A DNA stretch of 64,000 nt, from positions 161,812,001 to 161,876,000 of the forward strand of contig CM059582.1 of the NCBI GenBank assembly GCA_030407085.1, written 5' to 3'. The notes under the pieces were generated by a model. The model ran no database searches. It worked only from the letters and a program-made list of their open reading frames with translations, and had not been told where the DNA came from. Both the position numbers and the translations under genes were made by a program. Shown piece after piece: positions 22,958-33,838 of the stretch. Positions within the stretch are counted from its first letter, which is position 1. Each line of letters opens with the position of its first letter. The DNA comes from Trichopria drosophilae. Its lineage: Eukaryota; Arthropoda; Insecta; Hymenoptera; Diapriidae.

Positions 22958-25290
22958 CAAGTACAGGTTAAAACACAAGTAATTCCAAAATAAACTTTCA
23001 AATTAAATATGACATGTTTGCACCAAGAGCAAAACACTAAAAAAATAGCTGAAGATAGACTCACTTTAATTTAGAAAAACTCGCACAAATTGTTATATTT
23101 TCAGCAATATATCATTATATAGAGAGAAAAAATATATATGTTATATGGATTAACTTTACACGCTTGTACCTGCGAGGTACATGATTGGACACGATTTGCA
23201 TAGCACAAAGCTACATTCGTAAAGAAAAACTAAAATGTTATTTTGGGTACCGTAACAAAATACCAAAGACATAATTCACAATCAAAAATATCAAGCGACA
23301 AAATAACTAATACAAAAATATCTGATGACAAAATATTTCATACAAAAATACCTAACGACAAAATAACTAAAAAAAATATTTAATGTCAAAATAACTAAAA
23401 AAAATATCTAATGTCAAAATATATAACAAAAATATCTAAAACCCGTTTGCCAAAATAACATTTATTTGTTACATCAATGATTACAATTATTTCAATACAA
23501 ATAGTTTCAGTTTTATAATCACTTATTTTTTTAATACTTAATTATATAGAAATATTCAGTGCAACGGCACTCAGAAATATTTCTCGAAGTAATTTGTCCA
23601 CTTCGACATATTTACGACTATTTAATATTAATCCCCCTTTTTGACTACGAATTAAATTCAACACCATTGTGACTTAAATAACAAATGATAACTAAGTTCC
23701 GAGTCGGTTATGAACGATTCGATTTGGTCGACTATAACAAACGCAGAAGTAAACAACTACGATAATAATCAATATAAATACATAATGCGAAATTATGTAC
23801 AGTGTAAATGTGAATGAAAATGAAATTATTCATATATTTCAATATTAATACATTTTGATTTATACATTTTTGTTTTAGGAATTCACGATTAAATATTTTT
23901 GCTCTAGATATTTTATCGCTATTTATTTTGTCGTAACACCGTTATCTTGTAGGGTGTTATCTCGAAAGGTCAGTCATCTTCATTCTATATGGCTACTTAA
24001 CTAGGGAAGATCGCTAATCAATTACATATGTCAATTTGCTAACTATTTTCCTTAAGTATATTAAATGATCCTGTATAGAAATCGAAATTACATTTTATTT
24101 TTATCTGGATTTGTAATTTAAAAACAAGAATTTGTGTGATGCAACTACCTTTAATGTTGTTCAAATCAACTTAATAGTTTTACTTAACATTACAAAATAA
24201 CTACAGTGTAGAGAATAATTACTAAATAAATATTGTATTATCTTGATTACTTTGTGAATTCGTATTTTATCCACATATTTGGTATTCATAATATTTAATA
24301 ATCTTATTGTAAAGAAGAATGTAATAAATACGAGACAAAATAAAAGTTGTTATTGGGTAAACAGGACAGTAATCGGTTACTTTCCGTCTGTAATTACTAT
24401 TTAGAACATTTTACAAATCGATGTCTTTTTTTTACATTTAGGTTCAGTGCATCTCGATAAGTATAACTAAACTTAATTAATAATAAAGTATTGTTTTTTA
24501 ATCATATTTTAAATGTGGCTGACAACTGTTGATTCATCTGGCCGACTACTGTATTTACTTGTATTTACATATTTTTTTAAAATAAATTTGTTTAATAAGT
24601 AAAAAACACTTTTTGGCGAACATTACTCCTATTTTATTTTAAGACAACCCCCAAGAATAACATGCTTTTGTTGAAAAAAGAAAACGACGATAGTTGTACT
24701 TTCGACATTAAATTTACCAAATTCATAATTTTAACTGGCCGACTACTGTCTGTTTTTGTAATTTTTAAAAATATAATTTTTTAATAACTAAAAATGATTT
24801 TTTTGTTATTAGAAGATATGCACACTAATAACAGAAAAATTTTCCATTGCTAAATTTCTTTTTATCGTTGACATTAATTTAAGTCAAATGCACTGCAATA
24901 AGAACCTTAAGTTGCCGACAACTGTACTGTTTACAATATATTCAAATAAAAAAACCGCTTATTATTTAATTGCTTGGTAAAAACGTTTGTATAATATTAA
25001 TTTTTTAAATGTAATTTCATATACTTTGCGTACCTAATTTTGACTAGACTGTAAAGTTATTTAAATTTACATATGAAATTTCAGAGGCAGTCACGCAGAA
25101 ATTAGCAACAACTTGAAGAACACAAGAAACATCTAAAAATGTGCAAAAATATCAACCAATATCAAGTGGTCAACATCATCATAAATATGAATATGAAGCA
25201 CACTTCAATGATTTGGAGTTCGACGTTGCCAAATGGTTTCCGGAATATCCCTATAGGCTAGGGGTACCATCATTCCTTCCCAAATGTCCC
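22958..25290. other. Intergenic DNA with two degenerate tandem arrays
   Basis: At about 23285-23450 a unit of about 30-34 bp built from aaaaatatctaatgacaaaa and taactaa repeats five or six times. At about 24510-24930 a looser unit of 175-200 bp recurs three times, each carrying ctggccgactactgt or a variant. The plus frame 25141-25386 has a non-AT-driven middle (AHFNDLEFDVAKWFPEYPY) that I do not recognise. It ends inside the next transposon and may be a truncated exon or relic. Nothing else is supported. Confidence 0.55.
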
Positions 25291-25298
25291 TATATTTC

Positions 25299-26711
25299 AC
25301 GGGTGCAAATGAAATACCGACAAATAAAAAAGCCGACAGGTCAAAAACCGACACTTCAAAAAATGACTGTTCATTTGTCGATGTGATTATTCTTTATGTG
25401 TATGACCCCAACAAAACGAAAAAGTATACGAAAAATCTGTGTACGATTCAATACGAAATAAGTCTGTTTCTTTCCCACTCTTTCAGTTACGAATGCGAAT
25501 ACGATACATAAACGCACATAACCTCAAAGAAACGATTACAGTAGTCCTTCCCTTATTCTAATTTGTCCAGTCAGCCAAAATGGCGGCATTCTTCCCTTAT
25601 TCTAATTTTCCCCTCTCCCCCACTACTTCGATTTACTGTCTCACTTTTGTCTCGTTTTCTTTTGTTGCACATGAGCCGTTATTTGTATTTAGAAAATCCA
25701 CACGTCAACGGATGTCAGTGGGGAGAACGCCTGAGAGGAAATATTAGAATAGGAGAAGAGAAAAATTTAGAATACGGGAAGACATTAGAATAAGGGAAGG
25801 ACCGCTGTACTTTGGATTATCGAATGATTTAAACTCAAAACTAGAAAACAGAACATTTCTTCGAAAATTATGAAATACGGAAAACAATATAATCAATGCT
25901 TCGATTAAATTAACATAATTTAAAGCTATTCTAAGCCGCAATAAATCAATTTTTGTAATGCGTTAAATACGGTATCGTATAAGATCGAATGAATTCAATT
26001 CTGGTATTACAGGTCGTATAAAATAGTATAAATTCGAATAAGAATCTCGAAAAATCAACACGCCACTAGAAAGAAACAGAATGCAAAATATCGATTCCGT
26101 GTATACTTACTTTGTCGTTTATTGGGATAGCTTTAAATTCTGTTAATTTAAAGGAAGAATTGATTATATCGTTTTCCGTATTTCATAATTTTCGAAGAAA
26201 TATTCTGTTTTCTAGTTTTGAGTTTAAATCATTTGATAATCCAAAGTAATCGTTTCTTTGAGGTTATGTGCGTTTATGTATTGCGTATAATATCGTATCT
26301 CGCATTCGTAACTGAAAGAGTGGGAAAGAAACAGATTTATTTCGTATTAAATCGTACACAGATTTTTCGTATACTTTTCCGTTTGTTGGGATTGTTTACC
26401 TTCACATATATTATTATTACTTAGTTCCAGAGTGAAATTTATTACATTTTTGTTCGTGTTTTCATGTAAAAAATTGTTAGTCAATGTTTTTTAGGTTATG
26501 TTTATGTTCCATTCACGTATTCTATCGGATTAGAATGTAAAGAATTCTAAGAAAATGGTCAAGAAACCGAAATAAAACTTATTCAATTCGTTTTAATTCT
26601 TTTTCGAATAATCAATACGTCACTAGAAAGATGCAAAATATCGAATCCGTAAACTTTTTCGTTTATTGGGACTGTAGGTTTTTTGATTTATCGGTTTTCT
26701 GACCCGCACCC
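25299..26711. mobile_element. hAT-like non-autonomous fold-back, about 1.4 kb
   Basis: The 8-bp direct repeat TATATTTC flanks it at 25291-25298 and 26712-26719. The termini carry gggtgc ... gcaccc and share ccgacaaataaaaaagccga-type words with the small element at 43288-43458. Inside, 25385-25990 and 26120-26420 are inverted copies (cgaaaaagtatacgaaaaat pairs with its inverse near 26365; the tttaaagctattc end pairs with atagctttaaattc). An 8-bp TSD points to the hAT superfamily. No transposase is encoded. It contains the pogo-like MITE at 25539-25807. Confidence 0.75.
25539..25807. mobile_element. Pogo-like MITE, 269 bp, with visible empty site
   Basis: It starts cagtagtccttcccttattc and ends with the inverse (gaataagggaaggaccgctg). 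The host sequence aaacgatta^tactttgg is found uninterrupted, in the opposite orientation, at about 26240-26255 (ccaaagtaatcgtttctttg). This proves a TA duplication. It is a different subfamily from the 9267 and 22387 copies. Confidence 0.9.
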
Positions 26712-26946
26712 TATATTTCATCATATTTATGTGTGCCACCATACGAAAAGATGTTCCCAGCAAACGAAAACGCTTTGAAAAATATTGATATGTTTCCATT
26801 TCTTCGGATTTCAATCCCATTTCTTGATTTTTTCAATCTAAATAAATCCGCAATCAATTTGAATATGTATTTATAAATTAAAAGATACAGATCTTAATCA
26901 GCAACAATATGCTGGGAAACCGTAAATCTATTTGAAACCTCCTGTA

Positions 26947-27796
26947 CAGTCCCACAACTCGCGGACAATATTGCAGGTACATATTCTACATTAAATTTTA
27001 AGCAAAAAAGTCCTTGCCAGAATTTGATTGGCGAGCCATTGGAATTGAGAGACAAAAATAACTTTTTTTGCAATAACTCGGCTCCTTCTGAAGTTTTTCA
27101 ATGTATGGGGGCTCATTTTAAAGGTTTTCTCAGGCGCTACAATTCATCTTTGAGGCTCTTTGACCTACAATGAATATTTCTCCAGTTATAGCCATAGAGA
27201 GAGGAAAAAATGCCAATTTTTGCGGTGTTTCGCGTCTAACTTACTTTGCTAAATAGCTAACGAAATATCACAAAGGAAAAAGTTGTAGGCCTTGAAAAAA
27301 CAAACAATTTGACCTGTAATACGATGCGATTCGATATTAAACTCACAGAATTTGAGAAAAACGCTTATATCGAATAATAAGCCGTTTTTCGCCAATTCCG
27401 TGATTTTAAGAAGCTCTTCGTGGGCTCAATTTTTATCAAATCGCATCGTATCAGGGTTCAAATTGTTTGTTTTTTTCGAGGCTTACAACTCCTTCGTGAT
27501 ATTTCGTTAGCTATTTAGCGAATTGAATTAAAAGTGAAAAATCCCAAAAATCGGCATTTTTTCTTCTTTCTGTGGATATAAAAGAGAAATATTTATTGTA
27601 GGTCAAAGAGCCTGAAAAATGAATTGTAGGGCTTCAGGAAACCTTTAAAATGAGCCCTCATTCGTTAAAAAGAACTTCAGAAGGAGCCGAGTTATTGAAA
27701 AAAAAGTGATTTTGATCCAGATCCAATTTTGGCAGAGGCCTTTTTTTTCTTAAAATTTGTACGTGCAATATTGTCCGCGAGTTGTGGGACACCCTG
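26947..27796. mobile_element. Long-palindrome element, 850 bp, TA target
   Basis: Almost the whole element is an inverted repeat. It opens cagtcccacaactcgcggac and closes with the inverse (tccgcgagttgtgggac then accctg), with TA on both sides. Matching inner blocks include aactcggctccttctgaag and its complement, and ctttgacctacaatgaatat with its complement. The centre is near 27370. Transcripts could form a hairpin with arms of about 400 bp. It is non-coding. 1535-2765 is an older relative. Confidence 0.85.
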
Positions 27797-27798
27797 TA

Positions 27799-29576
27799 TA
27801 ACCATGTAGAACAATTTAAAATTGAATTCGCTGCGATGTTCCAATCGCTGGAATTTTTATCACAAAAATACGACTAGAAAAATTTATATTTGAATCCACC
27901 GCAATTAGAATTCGCCGGATTTTTCATCAATGTACGTGACAGCGAAAATACGAATAGAAGCATTTGCGATTCTAAATATCGTAATGCAGATTTAACGATT
28001 TTTTTAAGAATGCGTCTAAATTACAGCAGAACTACGGCTAAAAACACATTTGAATCTCGTGTATAAAGACATGTACCAGTGGTTGAAATTTGGTGCTAGT
28101 TCTATCAAGTTCAGCGTCATTATTTAACGTTACTAATTGGCAAAAAATCAGTAAAATAAAGTTACATGAAAAATAAAAAAATGATTTGTTTAATAAAAGG
28201 AGGAAGAAGTTTTAAAATTAATAAATTTATATTTTGAATCCCTTTTCATTTAGCGGGTATCAAAGTAATGCGAATAATAATCTACAATGAAAACATTAAT
28301 ATTACTGGTTTGTACCTTAAAATGTATAGTTATAGCCGCGTTAAAACATTATTCAGCTCAATAACAATTAGTTTCGTATTACCACTATATGTACTACCAG
28401 CTCTGATGAATTTTTACTTAACGCCCTCCCCTTCCCCCGTAGACTCCAGTATATGTCCGACATGTTTGTAATTTCCGTACAATTCAAGTTACACAGCATT
28501 TTTTTGTGATAATTGCCTAAAATTCCTGTATTTCGACGACAAAATCTTGAGGTGAGCAAGTAACAGCCTCATATTGTCCAAGCAAAGTAAGTTTTACCGT
28601 TTTTCGAATTTCCGCCACTGCAACTACAAAAATAAATTGCATACGATAGCTGCCAAATTTTCAGAAAAATCAGTTCAAAATGGTGGAGAAAACCTGGAAA
28701 TAAACTTCACGACAAAATCGTGGTAAAAGGCCCAATTTAGAACCTCTTTAACTCGAATTTTTTAGAGGCCAAATTAAACTTTTGACCGGTAGTGTAGCTC
28801 TACCTCAAACTCATATAATACCCCTAAAAACCCGAAATCTAGAGGAATGTTCCACCTTAATACTAGTGAGTAATTCATTCTTGTATGTAAAGATCTGAAC
28901 GGTGTTCTAAGTTGTATTGTTTTTTTTGAACGGTCTTACGAAATTGTACTGGCATGTAGCAAGCTCACATTAATGGTTAGTGAAGATACGTACCTATTTC
29001 ATTGTTCCACGGTTGGGGATTTGTGCCTTTTAAAAGTCGGTCTTTCAACGAACTTGAGAAGTCCCTTTCAAGAAAATGTTCCGAACACAATCCTGACTTC
29101 CGAATTAATGAAGAAGGCCACGTATTCATAAGATAGGTACCTGTAAGTGGACATATATTAACATGAAAAAATTATATGATATCGGTGATTTTTATTCATT
29201 TCTAAACATGGATTTCAATTTTCGGTATAGCTTTTACAGAAAATGCTGTGCAATTTGATCATTGTTAAGTAACTTCAATTTAACATTTTTGCAATGCATG
29301 GGTGCTAAATATTGAGACATAGAAATTTCGTCCCAAGGTGTTCATTTTGACAACTTTGAATTACTTATTATTACCTATTTTCACCCTTAAAAAATGATAA
29401 AAGCCATGATCTGACATTTTCGACGTCGCTTTCCATTTATGCCATTTAGAAAGTGTGAAAACAATGTACAACCTCAGGTTTTTGTAATTGAAAGAAAGCG
29501 TAGTTTTAATGACATTTTTTTTGTACGGGAAATTTCCAATTCAAAATACACCTCAACAGTTTTTTCACAGTTAAAT
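27799..29576. other. Intergenic DNA without a recognised gene
   Basis: Short frames at 28268-28471 (plus) and 28368-28559 (minus) overlap each other and show no motif. No tandem repeat or terminal inverted repeat was identified. Confidence 0.5.
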
Positions 29577-30345
29577 GAACGATCTACAAGATGAGGAAAA
29601 AGTATGAAAAACCCCGAAAATCTCAGAGGGTAGGTGATGAAAAAAAAAATATTCAGGTCAGGTCTTATGTAACTGTCAACTAGGAATCCAGTGATGACCC
29701 TGGATTTGACCTTGGACCTCTCCTTCAAAGTCATTTAAAGGTCAACTTTTTTTTTAAATGCGAACCCATGCTTTTGACGTCAGGAACTACGAGACATATG
29801 TTAAAGGAGTTCTAAAGTGGTCCACCGGTCAGGTAGGAAATTTCACTAAAAAACGTAAATTAAAGATGACTGAATAACATTTTTAAAATTCGGGCTTTGT
29901 AAGGGCAATTTTAAGCACTATAAACAGTTTCCTAGAAAATACCAACGATATTTTAAAGACAATTAATTTCTTTGGTATTTTCTAGGAAACCGTCTATAGT
30001 AATTAAAATTGCCCTTTCAGAGCCCGAATTTTGAAAAATAGATTCAGTCATTTATTATTTACGGGTTTTAGTGAAAATTCCTACCTTATTCGGCGGGCAC
30101 TTAGAACCCCCTTAACGTAAAATTTTACGCTCTTTCGATTCCCGGCGTCAAAAGTATGGGTTCGCATTTAAAAAAAAAGTTTACCTTTACATGCCCTTGA
30201 AGGAAATGTTCAAGGTCAAATCCAAGGTCATCAGTGGATTCCTTCCTCGTTGAAAGTTACATAAGATCTGAACTTTTTTTTCACCTGTCCTCTGAGACTT
30301 TCCGGGGTTTCCATACTTTTTTTCCTCACTCTATACACGTGCGAC
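29577..30345. repeat. 770-bp palindrome containing a TTAA-type fold-back
   Basis: Symmetric about 29963, where ttggtattttctagg meets its inverse. Paired blocks run outward: ttcgggctttgtaagggcaa, then caggtaggaaatttcac, then gcgaacccatgcttttgacg, then aaaaagtatgaaaaaccccg. The inner part (about 29802-30118) has ttaaaggagttctaaag and tagaacccccttaa at its ends, as in 32566-32960, which suggests a TTAA-targeting MITE. The outer arms extend the symmetry beyond that MITE. The minus frame 29474-29734 is a by-product. Confidence 0.8.
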
Positions 30346-30779
30346 GTCTTAACCCTTTGAAGCACGTCGTCCTCTCAGGGACCACCTTTTTTGCCAGATA
30401 ATTTTATTCATAAAAATTCAATTTTGAGGTATTTAAAAATATTGGTTGGTTTTTCTAGTAGCTAAGGTATTTGTCAACAATATTATACCACCAATATTCA
30501 AATTTCATGTTTTAAAAGTGTTATAAATAAACAAACACTAAAAGAATGCATTTTTTTTTAAACATTACTTTCCACCTTATTTCAGTTTGGATTTTCATGG
30601 CAATTTTTACTAAGGGGGTTTTATGGTCGCTGATGACGAATCCGGGTCAGATTTGCAAAATTCAAAATGGCGAATTCAAACTGACTGTACAAATATTCTA
30701 AAAATAACGTGTATTTATGACTAAAAACGTTTATTCGGAGATTTTTGGGTATATGTAATACATTTAAAATTTTGAAAAC

Positions 30780-31130
30780 TCTGAGATGGGAGATTGATCT
30801 CGATCAAGTAACCTTTTTCTAATTTGGTCCGCAATCTTGGATCCGCCATTTTCAATATTGAACATTTGAGACCATAGTCGTAATCAGCGATTCCGACATC
30901 TCCCGTGTACTCAGTTTCATCTCGATCAAGTTACTTTTTCCTAATTTGGTCCACCATCTTGGATCCGTCATTTTGAATTTTGAAAATTTCAGGTCATATT
31001 CGGAATGAGTGACCCCGAAAACTCCCAAGTACCTGGTTTCATCTCGATCAAGCAACTTTTTCCTAATTTGTTCCGCCATCTTGGATCTGCCATTTTGAAT
31101 TTTGAAAATCTGAGGTCATATTCTGGGGTT
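30780..31130. repeat. Threefold tandem repeat, about 123 bp per unit
   Basis: Each unit contains tctcgatcaag, cctaatttggtccgc and an atcttggatccgccattttg block. The units lie near 30797, 30918 and 31042. The related minus frames 30852-31079 and 30989-31180 simply translate this array. The gatccgccattttga word belongs to a motif scattered over much of the window. Confidence 0.8.
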
Positions 31131-31688
31131 TTGTTTTCCATTTTTTCCCAATAGTAAAGTAATTTTTTCTGGCCATACATAACGACAATAATTTAACATA
31201 GACATTCAGACATTCTTCAAGTTGTCATTCTGGTGTACGTGGCCAAAATCTGCACATGGTAAAAATGTTCACATGATTAAAATGTTTACGTGATCAACCA
31301 TATCTCTGCAGTTATATCCATATGTCGGAAGAGAAAGTTGTAGAGCTTGAAAATACCTATAATTTGACCCTTTATTCAATTTGATTTGACAAAAACGGAT
31401 CCCCGGAGAGCAATTACCTATATTTTTTTGAGAAAAATTAATTCTTTCAAAAACTCCTCGGCGATTTTGTTATTTATAGGCCCAAAATGTTCTCCATGGA
31501 ACAATTTCATTGTAAAAAAAACCCATATGCACGAACTTTTTAATTAAAGTTGGTTCTGACTCACTGTGGGGTCATTGATCATGTAAATCTTCATCTGAAC
31601 TTTTAATGGGATGCTATTATTTTAACTGTTTAATATCGGGAAAATCCAACTATTTTCAAAGTTAACTTTCTCTATTAATATGGATGTT
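31131..31688. other. AT-rich spacer
   Basis: No gene was recognised. A few short imperfect repeats of the aaaatgttcacatgatt type occur near 31265-31300. Confidence 0.45.
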
Positions 31689-32050
31689 CAGTCGCCCCTC
31701 TCAATAGAGCCGCTCTCAATAGTTCCCTCTTCCCCAGTTTCTCGAGCGAGCTTGTTCCCCTTCTACTGATCTGGAATGTTTTTCTCTCGAATTCATTTAC
31801 CTTGTTCTCAATAGTTCTCAATATATATAGAACATTAATTAATACTGAATTTAAACTAATGTTATACGATCATGTCAACTCACGATAATTAAATAAACAA
31901 AACACTCTCGGGGTCAAGTTCGGCGTACCGGCATTACTGAGAGAAAGCGCGAAAAATTTTCCGTTGACGAATAGAAAGCGAGGGAACCCGCGTTCTTGGA
32001 AAAACATTGCCCCTTTTCGCGTTGTCCGCAGTTATTGAGAGGGTTTACTG
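31689..32050. mobile_element. Pogo-like MITE, about 362 bp (tentative)
   Basis: Left end cagtcgcccctctcaatag and right end (attgagagggtttactg) are imperfect inverses with CAGT termini. TA follows the right end but the left flank is TT. Inside, GC-rich inverted words recur (ttctcgagcgagcttgttcc against ggaacccgcg). Third subfamily of the group. Confidence 0.6.
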
Positions 32051-32565
32051 TATAATAAAATCGGAAGAACCATATTTTACGTATTTGGGATCGCTCTTTC
32101 AGAATCTGCCCACAAAATTGCAAATAAATGAATTTTCAAAAAGTTGCGGCCATTTTTATTAAAAAAAACTAGGAATTTTATATTATCATATATTTTATAA
32201 TATCGCGGCCGCAATATCTAAGCTTCAAAATCGTGAAACGTACTTTTGAAAATTTCAAAATGGCGGATCTAAAATGGCGACGAAGAAAATTTTTCTAACA
32301 AATGGTAATATCCAGTGTCTGCTTCATTGAAAAAATTTTCTTTTAATGACACTGAATATCTGAACTTTTTTTAGGTTGCCGATCTCGAATATGAAGTCAA
32401 ATTTGAAAAATTCAAAATGGCGGACGATGTTTTCAAAATTGGTCCGATTATTTTGAAAGTAACTTATTGTTTTTTTTTTATATAAATTGAATATTTCTTA
32501 TTTACTGTGAATTGCGATTCCACAAAACACTTAAATATTCGTAAATTTATATTAAAAATTCCCTC
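32051..32565. other. Spacer with aaaatggcggat words
   Basis: Contains two or three copies of the scattered ttcaaaatggcggatct motif (about 32258 and 32405). No gene was seen. Confidence 0.5.
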
Positions 32566-32960
32566 CCCTCCCCCTTAAGGGTTCCTAATTGTTCCGGCGG
32601 TAAGGTAGGAAATTGCACTAAAAAATGCAAATAAAAGATGACTGAATAACATTTTTAACATTCGGGTTGTATGTACGGGCAATGCTAAGCACTATGAATA
32701 GTTTTCTACAAAATACCAAAGATATTAATTGAAAACTGACCTAGAATTTTCGGAAATAAGTGATTTTTATTTATTTCCGAAAATTCTTGGTCTGTTCTCA
32801 ATGAATGTTTTTTGTACTTTCTCGGAAGACATTTATAATAATTAGAATTGCATTTACAGATCCTGAATTTTCACAAATCGATTCAGTCTTTTTTTATTTC
32901 GGATTTTTAGTGAAAATTTCTACCTTATTGGTCGAGCACTTTAGAACCCCCTTAAAGGGG
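32566..32960. mobile_element. TTAA-type fold-back MITE, about 390 bp
   Basis: Ends are ttaagggttcctaattgttc and its diverged inverse (gagcactttagaaccccctt then aa). The arms meet near 32763 (tttcggaaataagtgatttt / atttccgaaaattctt). The flanking TTAA resembles piggyBac-type targets, but no transposase or diagnostic terminus supports the class. It is a close relative of the centre of 29577-30345. Confidence 0.7.
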
Positions 32961-33637
32961 AAAGAAGACCATTATTTGTTCTCGTTTACACACATTACGA
33001 AATAAGCAATCTAGTGATGAATGTCGGTTAGTTGGTACCACTGATTATACTGATTACCCACGCTGAATACCTATATTGTATGAACAACAATCGAATAATC
33101 TGTCTCCCTTCTTATTGCGTCTTTTATCACTCTATCCATCCCGTTCTTTCTTTGTTTTTGTTGTTTTATTCATTTTCTGTCAGCCAAATTTACCTTTATG
33201 TACTAACATTATAATTCTAATAGATTTTTCTTGAATTCACATACCGCAATTGTTGATCCAGATCTGCTGTCGCGGATCGTGGACGGAAGGAAAGCGAAAA
33301 AGATGATGCCCTGTCGCTTTTCCATTACTGCAGTTTTTGTACATGCACTTATCATTCACTTCACTTTTGCGTTTTATATCTTTCTCACTGTCAGTGTTTG
33401 TGTCACTCATTATTCAAAATTTAACATAAAATCCGAAATACGAAAATGGAGTCACATCCACTGATGTCTTTTTAACCTCAAATTTTCTCACAATTCGATA
33501 AATTGTTTATAGTTCCAATATGTGCGCCAAATTTTGAACATCCATGATGAACGCATAATTTTTTAGTGATTAAAAACGCATGCATACACTGAAAACACAT
33601 AAAAATTCTATGTTCTGTACCGCATGCATAACATACT
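32961..33637. other. Region upstream of strumpellin without a recognised gene
   Basis: Small plus-strand frames at 33032-33214 and 33231-33464 show no recognised product. The latter contains LLSRIVDGRKAKKMMPCRF and a hydrophobic stretch. No repeat structure was found. Confidence 0.45.
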
Positions 33638-33676
33638 ACATACGTGCACGTATGTACACTTGTTTGATCAGCTGAT
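33638..33676 (+). promoter_or_regulatory. Putative core promoter of strumpellin: palindrome plus E-box motif
   Basis: 33638-33657 is a perfect 20-bp palindrome, tacatacgtgcacgtatgta, with two inverted ACGTG-type half-sites. Ten bases later atcagctgat (33667-33676) matches AWCAGCTGWT, the E-box-type core-promoter motif (Ohler motif 5) of Drosophila promoters. Both lie 160-200 bp before the start codon at 33839. No TATA box is evident. Position and motif match are seen; promoter function is inferred. Confidence 0.5.
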
Positions 33677-33681
33677 AATCA

Positions 33682-33771
33682 ATGGCGGCGCTAGGTGCGG
33701 CAGTGGGGGTGCCCATAATACATATGTTTATTGTGTATATTTACCTGCTCAAATGTCAAAATTCGAATTGA
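33682..33771 (+). other. Upstream ORF candidate, 29 codons
   Basis: ATG at 33682 (aatggcggcgctagg, resembling a YY1/Pho-type atggcggc word) opens a frame that closes with TGA at 33769-33771, before the strumpellin start. If transcription begins upstream of it, it would be a translational control element. If it begins downstream, the word may instead be part of the promoter. Confidence 0.3.
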
Positions 33772-33838
33772 CATTTTAAGAAACATGTAGCATATTGATT
33801 TGTTTATATGCAATAAATAAAACTTGAATCATTTCACT

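Noticed and set aside
23285..23450. CRISPR-like array
   Set aside because: The units are degenerate and contiguous, with no unique spacers; this is an ordinary AT-rich tandem repeat in a eukaryote.
30852..31180. Two related minus-strand ORFs with FSKFKMTDPRWW-type peptides
   Set aside because: They are translations of the 123-bp tandem repeat, not of a gene.
33231..33464. Separate small gene upstream of strumpellin
   Set aside because: No recognisable domain, no conserved start context, and no splice partners could be found.
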